Source of the DNA: Deltaproteobacteria bacterium
GTDB taxonomy: Bacteria; Desulfobacterota; Desulfarculia; Adiutricales; Adiutricaceae
Direction of reading: 5' to 3'
NCBI GenBank assembly: GCA_031264145.1
Contig: JAISEK010000017.1
Coordinates: forward strand, 1 to 46,494
Length of the DNA stretch: 46,494 nucleotides
Positions 1 through 8,700 of this stretch are shown piece by piece. The position numbers and the translations under genes are program-made. Within the stretch, counting starts at the first letter, position 1, and each line of letters starts with the position of its first letter. Below the pieces are notes generated by a model that was not told the origin of the DNA, did no database searches, and saw nothing but the letters and a program-made list of their open reading frames with translations.

Positions 1-86
1 TCTCTCTCTCTCTCTGGGAGGATGCTGCCGTAATTATAAGAATTCTGGTCCCTGGTCTTTTTCCGGCGACCGGGACAACGACTGTC

Positions 87-131
87 AGGCCTAACGTCAA
101 GTCACAGGCGATTTGATGTCAGGCCTTTTTT
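87..131 (+). terminator. Intrinsic terminator of a gene upstream of the window
   Basis: AGGCCTAACGTCAA at 87-100 can pair, with two G-U wobbles, with TTGATGTCAGGCCT at 113-126, and a run of T follows to 131. No coding frame is visible in 1-86, which starts with a TC dinucleotide run, so the gene it serves would lie outside the window. From about 130 the sequence turns strongly AT-rich and shows nothing else recognisable before 238. Confidence 0.55.
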
Positions 132-237
132 GATTCCTTGTCCATAATAAAATATAGTTTTATACATACAATTAATTGATAATAATCATGTATTAATAAA
201 AAAATATGTCTATTAACCAAAAGAAAGTATGTAATTC

Positions 238-525
238 ATGAAACAAATAGAAAAAGACAAAACAGATAACAATAAAAAAAATTTATGTTATAACGATAAT
301 GATTTACATAAACTAAAATTATATTTAGAAAATAGAGATATAAATAGTTTTTTATCTCTATTAGGCAAAATTTCTAGATCATATGGCATGACAAAACTTT
401 CTAAGGAATGCTTTAGAAACAGAGAAAGTCTATATAGAAATTTTATTAAAGATGCAAAACCAAAATTTATTACTATTTTAGATATATTTAATAGTTTAGG
501 ACTTAAATTAACTATTAAAAGTTAA
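238..525 (+). CDS. HI1420-family (HTH) addiction-module antitoxin, orphan
   Basis: Protein of 95 residues. The C-terminal two thirds match the HI1420/HigA-like antitoxin pattern: a segment LLGKISRSYGMTKLSKECF (about residues 41-59), then RESLYRNF and a tail FITILDIFNSLGLKL, the layout of the DNA-binding helix-turn-helix domain that represses its own operon and neutralises a RelE/HigB-type ribonuclease. The N-terminal 30 residues are rich in Lys, Asn and Asp. In this family the toxin gene normally lies directly upstream, but 1-237 contains no toxin frame, so this is an orphan or the toxin has been lost. Its extremely AT-rich codon use in a GC-rich genome points to horizontal acquisition. The family call is by eye; the function is inferred. 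Confidence 0.7.
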   Translation: MKQIEKDKTDNNKKNLCYNDNDLHKLKLYLENRDINSFLSLLGKISRSYGMTKLSKECFRNRESLYRNFIKDAKPKFITILDIFNSLGLKLTIKS

Positions 526-558
526 AAAATAAAATTAGATCTTATATTTTTTTAACCA

Positions 559-600
559 GGTCCATCTGTCGGTTTTAGCCATAACCACTAATCATGGACC
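559..600 (+). promoter_or_regulatory. Inverted repeat in the autotransporter leader
   Basis: GGTCCAT at 559-565 and ATGGACC at 594-600 form a perfect 7-bp inverted repeat 29 bases before the autotransporter start codon. There is no T-run, so it is not a terminator. It could be an operator or a 5'-UTR hairpin; the sequence does not decide between them. Confidence 0.35.
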
Positions 601-629
601 ATTCCAAACTTCTTGAGAGGTAGGTAGAC

Positions 630-3600
630 ATGAGAAGAGAGGGAAGAATTTCTAGCCGCAAAATATCCTGGCCGCAAATCTTTGCAACAGTCGGTTTGGT
701 ATTCTTGTTTGAGCTGGCTGGCAGCATGCCTGCTGGGGCTCTTAACTTGCCTGTAAAGGTGGGCGACCCAGATGCTCCTGAAGCAAGTTACATTATAGTA
801 GACGATGGTGATACTATAGATTTTACTGATCTTGGTCTAGCTCCAACTGCAGATCCAGTTGGTGGCACATCTCAAGGAATAATAACAAGAACATATAATA
901 ATGAACCAGTAGCTGGACCAAATGGCATTATTATTACAGGTAATATTTCAGATTATAGTATTATTGGAGGCTTTAAATATAACGGACTTGGAACCGGAAG
1001 TGATAATATAATTATGTTAAAGCAAGGAGGCACGATTGGCGATCCATCTGGAACAGGATCAATTATAGGTGGTATTTCAAATAGCTCAGCAAGTGAAGAT
1101 GCTTTAGACAATAATAAAATATATATATATGGTAGTGTATATAGAAATGTAATTGGTGGTTTAGCTGGTGGTATCGATATAGATATTAATTATAATGAAA
1201 TATACTTATATGACGGCGCAAATGTAACCACCGTTGGCCCATATTTTGGAAAAGTTGTCGGCGGCTCAATTTGCGCCACTTCTTCTATTCCATGTGATAC
1301 TGCCTCCAACGGATACATTACCTTTAATACTATTACCGTGTCTGGTGGCCAAGCACGTACGGTTATCGGCGGTGAGCATGAAAATTCTGGCTCCGGGGCT
1401 GTAATTGATCATAACTCAGTCATAGTGTCAGGAGGAAAAATAGAGGAACTTAAAGCCGGTTATGCCAAAGGTGATGGAGTCGTTACGTATAACAGCATCG
1501 AGATCACAGGTGGTCATTTCACAGGTATCGTGCAGGCTGGTTATGGCGAAAATGGATTAATTGACCATAACTCAATTAGTATATCTAATGGTATATTTGA
1601 AGATGGTTTATACGTTATTGGTGGACATAACGAATCTGGTTCAGGAAATATATCAAATAATTCTATTGATATAACTGGACTTTCAGAATCTAATACAGGT
1701 TTAATTATTATTAAAGGTGGTTTCGCAGATAACGGAGCTACTAGTGATGTTACAGATAATATTGTTAATGTTAGCAATGTTACAGTCAATGAAATAAGAG
1801 GTGGAGAAAGTCAAGGCAATGGAGCAGTAATAGGAAATAAAGTAATTATCAATAATATTGAAGTTATATTAAGTGTTTATGGCGGTTTTGGTGATAATGT
1901 AAATGATATTCAGGATAATAGCGTAACAATTACTGGAGGCACGAATATTCTAAGAAATATTCATGGTGGTCTATCTGGTTCTGGTACTAGTGCCCATGAT
2001 AATTTAATTGATTTTCAAGGTGGCAATACTACTGTTCTTGGGGATGTACTGTCTTATGGCAACATAACAATACAAAATGGAGTCAATAAGTTTGAGGGCT
2101 TGGTCGAAACCCAAGATTCATCAGGCACGCAAAATTATACCATAGACATAACTGGCGGAGAATCCACTTTCGAGGGCAATATCGGAGTTCCAAGCGGTAG
2201 TTTTTCGATGTCAGACGCTACCGTATTATTCGCTCCAGTTGCTTCGGCCTTGACGGTCACCGCCACTACTATAGCAACCCAAAATACGATCCTTGACATC
2301 GGCAGCACCACCGTCACTTTGGCCGCAGCTAACGTTACTTTCGATGGTGGCACCACGATCAAGATGACCCCAGTTGACGGCTCGGTTTATGGCCACTTTG
2401 TCGCTGCCACCAACAACACCGTGACTTTCGATGACGGCGTCAAGATGGAACTGCGTTCCCTTAACGGCGACAGCCACTTTTGGGAAGGCAAGACGCTCAT
2501 GGATGTCGGAACCATAGGCACAATCACTGATTACGACAAGATAGACGCCGGATTCTACAATTTGATATACGACGTTAGTGGTTCACATATACTTAAGGTT
2601 GACAGCAGAAACAGTTTCTCTGACCAGCTGGACGTGATCGCCGATGACCTGCCGGTCGCGCCGACCCCCAACATGAGGTCGGTCTTCGGCCTCATCGACC
2701 GGATTGACGCCTCCGGGGAAAACGATCCCCTGATCGCGGCCCTCATGGACCACATTGACGACATCACAAACAACGTGGATCCCGGCCTGGTCGAGCTGGC
2801 CCTGAGGCAGATGATCGGCGAGTCGGTCGTCAACGTGGCCTCCGGGGTGGCCAACACGGCCATCAGGACCCAGGGCGTGGTCTTCAACCGCCTCGACCGC
2901 ATCAGGGAGGCCGAGATCGACGACCTCACCCCCCCGGCCGCCGGCAGCGGTGAAGAGCTCAACAGGATCTGGGTCGGCGGCTTCGGGACGTGGGCCGACG
3001 CCAGGAACCGAGACGGCGTCTTCGGGTACGAGTACTCGGGCGGCGGCGTGGCCCTGGGCTTTGACCGCAAGGTCGCCGCCGTGCCAGGCCTGAGGGTGGG
3101 CCTCAGCGCCGCCTGGGCCGCCGGGGACCTGGACAACAACGACGGCCTGACCAAGGCCGACCTGGACACCGCCGGGCTGGGCGTCTACGGCAGCTACATG
3201 CTCCGCAACGGCGTATTCTTCGACGCCAACGTGGCCTACGCCCACTCCAGGAGCGACTACACGACCGACCTGGTGACCGGCGGGACCAAGGAGGGCTCCT
3301 TCGACATCGACTCCTGGCAGTTCGGCGTCAGGGGCGGGGCGGTCATCCACGCCGGGACCTTCCAGATCATCCCCAGCGTCGGCGTCAGGTACATAACTCT
3401 GAGCCAGGGCGGCTGGGACGAGACCCTGAGCGCCGCGGCGGCCGCCAACGGCACCCCGCGCAACCGCTTCGCCAAGAACACCGACCACCAGGTGGACATC
3501 CCCCTGCAGGTCAAGCTCAACACCACTTTCCAGACCGGCACGGCCACGGTCACCCCGGAGTTGCGCCTGGGCTGGACCCTGGCCGCCAAGAGGCCCGACA

Positions 3601-3803
3601 ACGACCTGAACGTGGGCTTCGTCGGCTCCTCCCGGACGGCCAGGATCGTCGGCGTCCGGCCCGGCTCCAGCTCCTTCCAGGCCGGGGCGGGCCTCAAGGT
3701 CAACACCGGCGGGCTGCTGGACGTCTTCCTGAACTACGATCTCGACGCCGCCAGGGGCTTCCACAGCCACAACGGCTCCGTGGGCCTCGGCTTCGAGTTC
3801 TAG
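630..3803 (+). CDS. Autotransporter (type V secretion) with beta-helix passenger
   Basis: 1057-residue secreted/outer-membrane protein. It opens with an extended signal peptide: basic n-region (MRREGRISSRK), hydrophobic core (IFATVGLVFLFELAG) and a cleavage-like MPAGA near residue 37. Residues about 50-480 hold imperfect repeats of roughly 40 residues with the pattern NSIxIxGG...GG...GxG, typical of a right-handed beta-helix passenger. Residues about 780-1057 form an autotransporter beta-barrel domain (RIWVGGFGTWADARN..., alternating hydrophobic strands) ending in GLGFEF with a C-terminal Phe, the usual signal for barrel assembly. GAGAGG lies upstream of the ATG. The passenger DNA is AT-rich while the barrel from about 2200 onward is strongly GC-rich, so the gene is compositionally chimeric. 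The ligand or surface role is unknown; adhesion is the common family role. Confidence 0.9.
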   Translation: MRREGRISSRKISWPQIFATVGLVFLFELAGSMPAGALNLPVKVGDPDAPEASYIIVDDGDTIDFTDLGLAPTADPVGGTSQGIITRTYNNEPVAGPNGIIITGNISDYSIIGGFKYNGLGTGSDNIIMLKQGGTIGDPSGTGSIIGGISNSSASEDALDNNKIYIYGSVYRNVIGGLAGGIDIDINYNEIYLYDGANVTTVGPYFGKVVGGSICATSSIPCDTASNGYITFNTITVSGGQARTVIGGEHENSGSGAVIDHNSVIVSGGKIEELKAGYAKGDGVVTYNSIEITGGHFTGIVQAGYGENGLIDHNSISISNGIFEDGLYVIGGHNESGSGNISNNSIDITGLSESNTGLIIIKGGFADNGATSDVTDNIVNVSNVTVNEIRGGESQGNGAVIGNKVIINNIEVILSVYGGFGDNVNDIQDNSVTITGGTNILRNIHGGLSGSGTSAHDNLIDFQGGNTTVLGDVLSYGNITIQNGVNKFEGLVETQDSSGTQNYTIDITGGESTFEGNIGVPSGSFSMSDATVLFAPVASALTVTATTIATQNTILDIGSTTVTLAAANVTFDGGTTIKMTPVDGSVYGHFVAATNNTVTFDDGVKMELRSLNGDSHFWEGKTLMDVGTIGTITDYDKIDAGFYNLIYDVSGSHILKVDSRNSFSDQLDVIADDLPVAPTPNMRSVFGLIDRIDASGENDPLIAALMDHIDDITNNVDPGLVELALRQMIGESVVNVASGVANTAIRTQGVVFNRLDRIREAEIDDLTPPAAGSGEELNRIWVGGFGTWADARNRDGVFGYEYSGGGVALGFDRKVAAVPGLRVGLSAAWAAGDLDNNDGLTKADLDTAGLGVYGSYMLRNGVFFDANVAYAHSRSDYTTDLVTGGTKEGSFDIDSWQFGVRGGAVIHAGTFQIIPSVGVRYITLSQGGWDETLSAAAAANGTPRNRFAKNTDHQVDIPLQVKLNTTFQTGTATVTPELRLGWTLAAKRPDNDLNVGFVGSSRTARIVGVRPGSSSFQAGAGLKVNTGGLLDVFLNYDLDAARGFHSHNGSVGLGFEF

Positions 3804-3832
3804 CCCGACAAGCGACCAGCCCTCTTGGCTTG

Positions 3833-3873
3833 GGCGGGGCCGGCCTTGACGGTTGGCCCCGCCCTCTTTTTTT
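3833..3873 (+). terminator. Intrinsic terminator of the autotransporter gene
   Basis: GGCGGGGCC (3833-3841) and GGCCCCGCC (3855-3863) form a perfect 9-bp stem with a 13-base loop, followed by CTCTTTTTTT. It lies 30 bases after the autotransporter stop codon. Confidence 0.85.
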
Positions 3874-4029
3874 GGGTGGCCCAGGGATGGCGGCGGCGGT
3901 TTCTTGGCGACTCGTTCTGTACGGACGCCTGGGAGACCCTTTCGGTTGCCTCTCTGGGCCGCCGTTCATGGGGCAGGTGGCTATTGGGCCTGGCCCTTGG
4001 TGGACAGGCTGCCAGGGAGCCTGGTGGTG

Positions 4030-4575
4030 GCCGCCCTCGCTTGGTAGCCCCCTCGCCCGCCGGGCTGGCCAGGGTCTCCCGGCCAGGGATCGGCCAATGG
4101 TCCCCAGGACGTCCAGGGCTTCCGGCATCCAGGGCTGCGGGAATTCTGGCCATGGGCAGAGGAAATTGTGGACAGCGCGGGGGCTATCCCGCCATATCAC
4201 GTGGGCCTGGCCCTGGGGCGGCCGACAAGCGCCGCCATAAGGGCTACAATGACCTGGGCGGGCTGGACGGGGAGCGAGGGGAATCGGGCGGCCAGAAGGG
4301 TGGCTGGTGCCCTCGCCTGGGGGCTCCCGTCACCCGCCAGGATGGCCAGGGCCTCGCGGCCATTGGCCTGGCCAAGGTGCCCCAGGATGTCCGGGCGTCC
4401 GGCTTCCAGGGCCACGGGGACCTGGCCTTGGGAAAAAAACTTGGGGCCAGGACTGGGCTTCAGGCCATATCCCTGGGCCCAGGCTGCCCCTTGGCCGGCG
4501 GCCGGCACAAGCGCGGCCTGGCCAGGGGCAGCCTGGGCCGGGCCAAGGTGGGGCGTTGCCGGCGGGGGGGCGGGC
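4030..4575 (-). pseudogene. Two decayed duplicates of the HEAT-like 3' end of the adjacent Fe-S protein gene
   Basis: The last 150 bases of the neighbouring minus-strand gene recur twice, degraded, beyond its stop. In the copy around 4290-4450 a minus frame reads PKFF...ALEAGRPDILGHLGQ then NGREALAILAGDGSPQAR, matching the intact PKFF...NALNVLENLGQ and PGRETLALLSRDESPQVR. In the copy around 4030-4160 another frame reads ARIPAALDAG...PIPGRETLASPAGEG. The frames are interrupted or shifted, so these are not expressed as one protein. They are either a former longer HEAT-repeat tail or tandem duplications now decaying. Other frames here are GC-rich noise. 3874-4030 holds nothing recognisable. Confidence 0.6.
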
Positions 4576-5592
4576 TCAGGCGGCCAGGAGCCCGGCCACG
4601 GCCTCCCGCACCTGGGGGCTCTCGTCTCGGGAGAGGAGGGCCAGGGTCTCCCGGCCGGGTATCTGCCCAAGGTTCTCCAGGACGTTCAGGGCGTTCAGCT
4701 TCCAGCGCCACAGGAACTCGGGCCTGAGGTAGAAGAACTTGGGGGCCAGCACCGAGGCTATCTCGCCATAGTCCATCAGGAGAATCCGGAGAGGCTCCAG
4801 GCTGGGGGCCAGGGCCGCCAGGCCCGGGAAGTCCTCCCGGCCGTGGGCCCAGACGCCGTGGTTGTGGGGGCAGGCGTCCTGGCAGGCGTCGCAGCCGTAG
4901 AGCCATAGGCCGATGTCCCTCCTGGTCCGGGCCCCGTGCGTCCGGCCGCTGTTCGAGGTGGTCAGGAGGCTCACGCACTGGGTGAGGTCCATGGTGAACG
5001 GGGCCGAGAGGGCCCCGGTGGGGCAGGCCTTGGCGCAGCGGTCGCAGTTCTCGGGGCAGGGCCGCTGGGGGACGTCCCCGACCAGCTCAAGCTCCTGGTC
5101 GATTATCCAGGCCGCGATGGCCAGAAAGGAACCGTTGGGCCCATAGAGGAAGTTGTTGCGCCTTACCCGGCCCAGGCCGGCGGACATGGCCGCCCAGCGC
5201 ATGGCCGTGACCCCGGGGTGCTCGTCGTGGGCGACCCGAAGGCCCAGACCCTCCAGGAAGGCGGTGAAGGCGGCTATCCTTTTGGCCTCCGGGGCGGCCG
5301 GGTTGCGGCGGCTGTCGAGCAGGTAGTGCTTGCCGAAGTGTCTGGCCGGCCCTGGTGGAAGGGCGTAGCGGGTCAGGTCGAGGGTGGCCACGACGATGGC
5401 CCCGGCCCAGGGCCAGGCCTCCCTGGTCCTGGAAAAACCCAGGAAGTTGTTGAGCATGGCCGCCCCGGGGGTCCTGGCCAGACGCTCGAGGACCCTCCCG
5501 GCGTAGCCGGCCATGGCCTCCGGCCTTATGATGCCCACGGAGGAAAGGCCCAGGGCCAGGCCCCGGTCGCGGATTTCTTGCGCTTTGGACAT
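4576..5592 (-). CDS. QueG-like 4Fe-4S double-cluster protein with C-terminal HEAT-like repeat
   Basis: 338 residues from the ATG at 5592, chosen because GGGAGG lies seven bases upstream; an in-frame start at 5655 has poorer support. Cysteines C179, C183, C186, C190 (CPENCDRCAKACP) and C206, C234, C237, C241 (YGCDACQDACPHN) make two ferredoxin-type [4Fe-4S] sites, as in epoxyqueuosine reductase QueG (last step of queuosine synthesis in tRNA; cobalamin-dependent). The segment GLGRVRRNNFLYGPNGS matches the family's conserved central motif, and residues about 290-338 form a HEAT-like repeat (PGRETLALLSRDESPQVREA). It is somewhat short and divergent from canonical QueG, so a QueG-related electron-transfer protein of other function is possible. 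It lies 108 bases downstream of the activase on the same strand. Confidence 0.7.
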   Translation of the reverse strand: MSKAQEIRDRGLALGLSSVGIIRPEAMAGYAGRVLERLARTPGAAMLNNFLGFSRTREAWPWAGAIVVATLDLTRYALPPGPARHFGKHYLLDSRRNPAAPEAKRIAAFTAFLEGLGLRVAHDEHPGVTAMRWAAMSAGLGRVRRNNFLYGPNGSFLAIAAWIIDQELELVGDVPQRPCPENCDRCAKACPTGALSAPFTMDLTQCVSLLTTSNSGRTHGARTRRDIGLWLYGCDACQDACPHNHGVWAHGREDFPGLAALAPSLEPLRILLMDYGEIASVLAPKFFYLRPEFLWRWKLNALNVLENLGQIPGRETLALLSRDESPQVREAVAGLLAA

Positions 5593-5700
5593 GCGGTGCC
5601 TCCCGCCGGCGAAGGAAGAGGCCCGCCCCGCCGCCGGGACGGGATCGGACGACATGGGACCCGTGGGCGGGAAGGGCGGGGGACGCCGGGAGCCGGGGCC

Positions 5701-8700
5701 TCAGCCAGCCTGGGCCGGGGAAACCAGCCGGAGGGCGTCCCTGGCCTTGGCCGCCCGGGCCACGGTCATCATGAGCTTGATGCGGTTGAGCTGGTTGACC
5801 TCGCTGGCCCCGGGGTCGTAGTCCACGGCGGCCAGGTTGGCCCCGGGGTAGCGGCGCTTGAGCTCCTTGACCACGCCCTTGCCGGTGATGTGGTTGGGGA
5901 GGCAGCCGAAGGGCTGGAGGCAGAGGATGTTGGGGATGCCGTGCTCCAGCATGAGGGCCATGTCGGCGGCCAGGTACCAGCCCTCGCCGCTCTGGTTGCC
6001 GAGGGAGACCAGCGACTCCCCGGCGGCCTTGAGCCCGGCGAAGGAGTTGAGGTGGCCGAAGCGGGGGTGCCGGAGGAGGGCCCGGCGCATGGGGGCGCGG
6101 TACTTCTCGATGAAGCCGATGAGCCAGCTGTTGACCCACTTCGTCAGGCGGCTGCCGGTGAGGAAGTCGCAGCGGAAGACCTCGTCGTAGAGGCAGTAGA
6201 GGAAGAAGTCGGTCAGTTCCGGGAGGACCGCCTGCCCGCCCTCGGCCTCCAGGATGGCCACGACCTGGTTGTTGGCCTCGGGGTGGAAGTTTATGAGTAT
6301 CTCCCCGACCACGCCCACCCGCGGCCTCAGGGGCTCGTCCAGGTCCAGGGCGGCGAAGTCGTCGGCCATGGCCATGATGTTGGCGTTGAAGCCCTTCTTG
6401 TCGCCCCTGGCCACGGCCGGCGTGGCCAGGAGCACCCACTTCTCGAATAGGTCGGCGGCCGCCCCCGGCCGCCTCTCGTAGGGGCGGGAGGCCAGAAGGA
6501 GCCGCTGGAGCATGTCGCCGGTCAACAGGCCCATCAGGACCCGCCGCCAGCCGGCCCGGTCGATGGAGAGCCCCTGGCCCCCGGAGCCGCCCGAGAGGGA
6601 CAGGGGCCAGACGGGCACCCGCGAGAGGCCCGAGTCGGTCAGGGCCTTGCGCAGGAAGGCCACGTAGTTGGAGGCCCGGCAGCCGCCCCCGGTCTGGCTC
6701 ATCAGGACGGCCACCCGGTCCTGGGGGAAGCCGCCCTTCTTTATCTCGTGGATTATCTGGCCTATGGAGACCAGGGCCGGGAAGCAGGCGTCGTTGTTCA
6801 CGTACCGCAGGCCCTCCTCCACCGCCGCCCGCTCCAGGTGGGGGATGAGCCTTATGTCGTAGCCCAGCGGGGTCAGGGCCGGGACCAGGAACCGGAAATG
6901 GATGGGCGACATCTGGGGGCACAGGAGGGTGTACTCGCTCTCCCGGCCCTCCTCCATGGCCACGGGCCTGTAGTCGTAGACCTTGGGGCTGGAGTTCCTG
7001 GCCCGGTGGCGGCCCCGCTCCCGGATGGCCGCCAGAAGGGATCTGACCCTTATGCGGGCCGCCCCCAGGTTGGCCCCCTCGTCTATCTTCAGGAGCGTGT
7101 AGACCTTGCCGGCCTCCTTGACTATCTCGGCCACCTGGTCGGTGGTCACGGCGTCCAGGCCGCAGCCGAAGGAGTTGAGCTGGACCAGCTCCAGCTCCTC
7201 GTGGGCGGCGCAGACCACGGCCGCCCGGTAGAGCCTAGAGTGGGGGATCCACTGGTCGCGGACCCGCAGGGAAAGGCCTTCCGGGGCCAGGTGGTCGATG
7301 GAGTCGGCCGAGAGGACCCCCAGGCCGTTGGCCGTTATGAGATCGGCGATGCCGTGGTGGATCTCGGGGTCGATGTGGTAGGGGTGCCCGGCCAGGATGA
7401 CCGCCCGGCGGTTGGTCTTCTTGAGCTGGGCCAGGGCCCTCTCGCCGGCCTGCCGCACGTGCTGGCGGTAGAGCCCCTGCTCCCGGCCGGCCTCCTTGAT
7501 GGCCGCCTTGAGCTCGCCCCTGGAGAGGCGGGCGAAGGATAGCTCCCTCGAAAGCCTCTCGGCCAGGGACCCGGCCTTGGCCGCCAGGTCGACGAAGGGG
7601 GCGACGAACTTGACCCCGCTGTCGCCGATGGCGTCAAGGTTGAGGCGGATGAGCTCGGGATAGCTGCCGACCAGGGGACAGTTGTAGCGGTCGACGGTCC
7701 CGTAGATGGTCGGCAGCTCCCTGGGGGTGGCCGGGAAGAAGATGAAGTCGGGCCGCTGGGAAATGAGGGCCAGGATGTGCCCGTGGACGAGCTTGGCCGG
7801 GTAGCAGACCGTCTGGGAGGGGATGGTGTCCAGGGCCGAGTTGAAGAGCTCCTTCGAGGAGGGCGGCGACAGCTCCACCCTGAAGCCCAGGGTGTGGAAA
7901 AAGGTGAACCAGAAGGGGTAGGTCTCGTACAGGCCCAGGGCCCTGGGAAGGCCCACCCGGCCCCGGCAGGAGGAGGCCGGCCGGGGGGAGTAGACCTGGA
8001 AGAGCCGGTAGAGGTTCCAGGAAAAGAGGTTGGGCAGCTGGTCGAAGTCGTTCAGCTGCCTGAGGCCTCCCAAGGTCGGGAGCCTGGAGAGCCGGTCGGA
8101 GATGTCCCCCAGGCGGGCCTTGTTGGCCAGGGCGTCGATGCGGTCGGCCGCCGGGCTCTTGGTGCCGGCCCCGCGCTCGCAGCGGTTGCCGGAGACGAAG
8201 CGCCGGCCGTCGGAGAAGCTGTTGATGGTCAAGAGGCAGCGGTTCTCGCACTTGCGGCAGCGGACGTTCCTGGAGGTGACCGAGAAGGAGGCCAGAAGGT
8301 GGGCCGGGATGATGGTCGAGGGCTTCTGGGCGAACCGCCAGTCCTCCAGGGCCAGCAGGGCCGCCCCGAAGGCGCCCATGAGGCCGGCGATGTCCGGCCT
8401 GACGACCTCCCGGCCGATGGAGAGCTCGAACGACCTGAGGACGGCGTCGTTGAAGAAGGTCCCGCCCTGGACCACCACCTTCTCGCCCAGGTCCTCCGGC
8501 CGGCTGATGCGGATGACCTTGTAGAGGGCGTTTCGGACCACCGAGTACGAGAGCCCGGCCGAGATGTCCCCCACCTGGGCCCCCTCCTTCTGGGCCTGCT
8601 TGACCTTGGAGTTCATGAACACGGTGCAGCGGCTGCCCAGGTCGACCGGCCGGTCGGCCAGGAGGGCCATGCGGGCGAAGCCCTCGGGATCCAGGCCCAG

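Noticed and set aside
2583-3770. Long minus-strand open frames opposite the autotransporter barrel
   Set aside because: They mirror a clearly coding plus strand with barrel motifs and have Val/Gly/Asp-rich composition typical of antisense frames in GC-rich genes.
3825-4908. Several overlapping plus-strand open frames
   Set aside because: They follow the autotransporter terminator, show low-complexity Gly/Pro/Arg composition, and cover decayed minus-strand HEAT-like copies.
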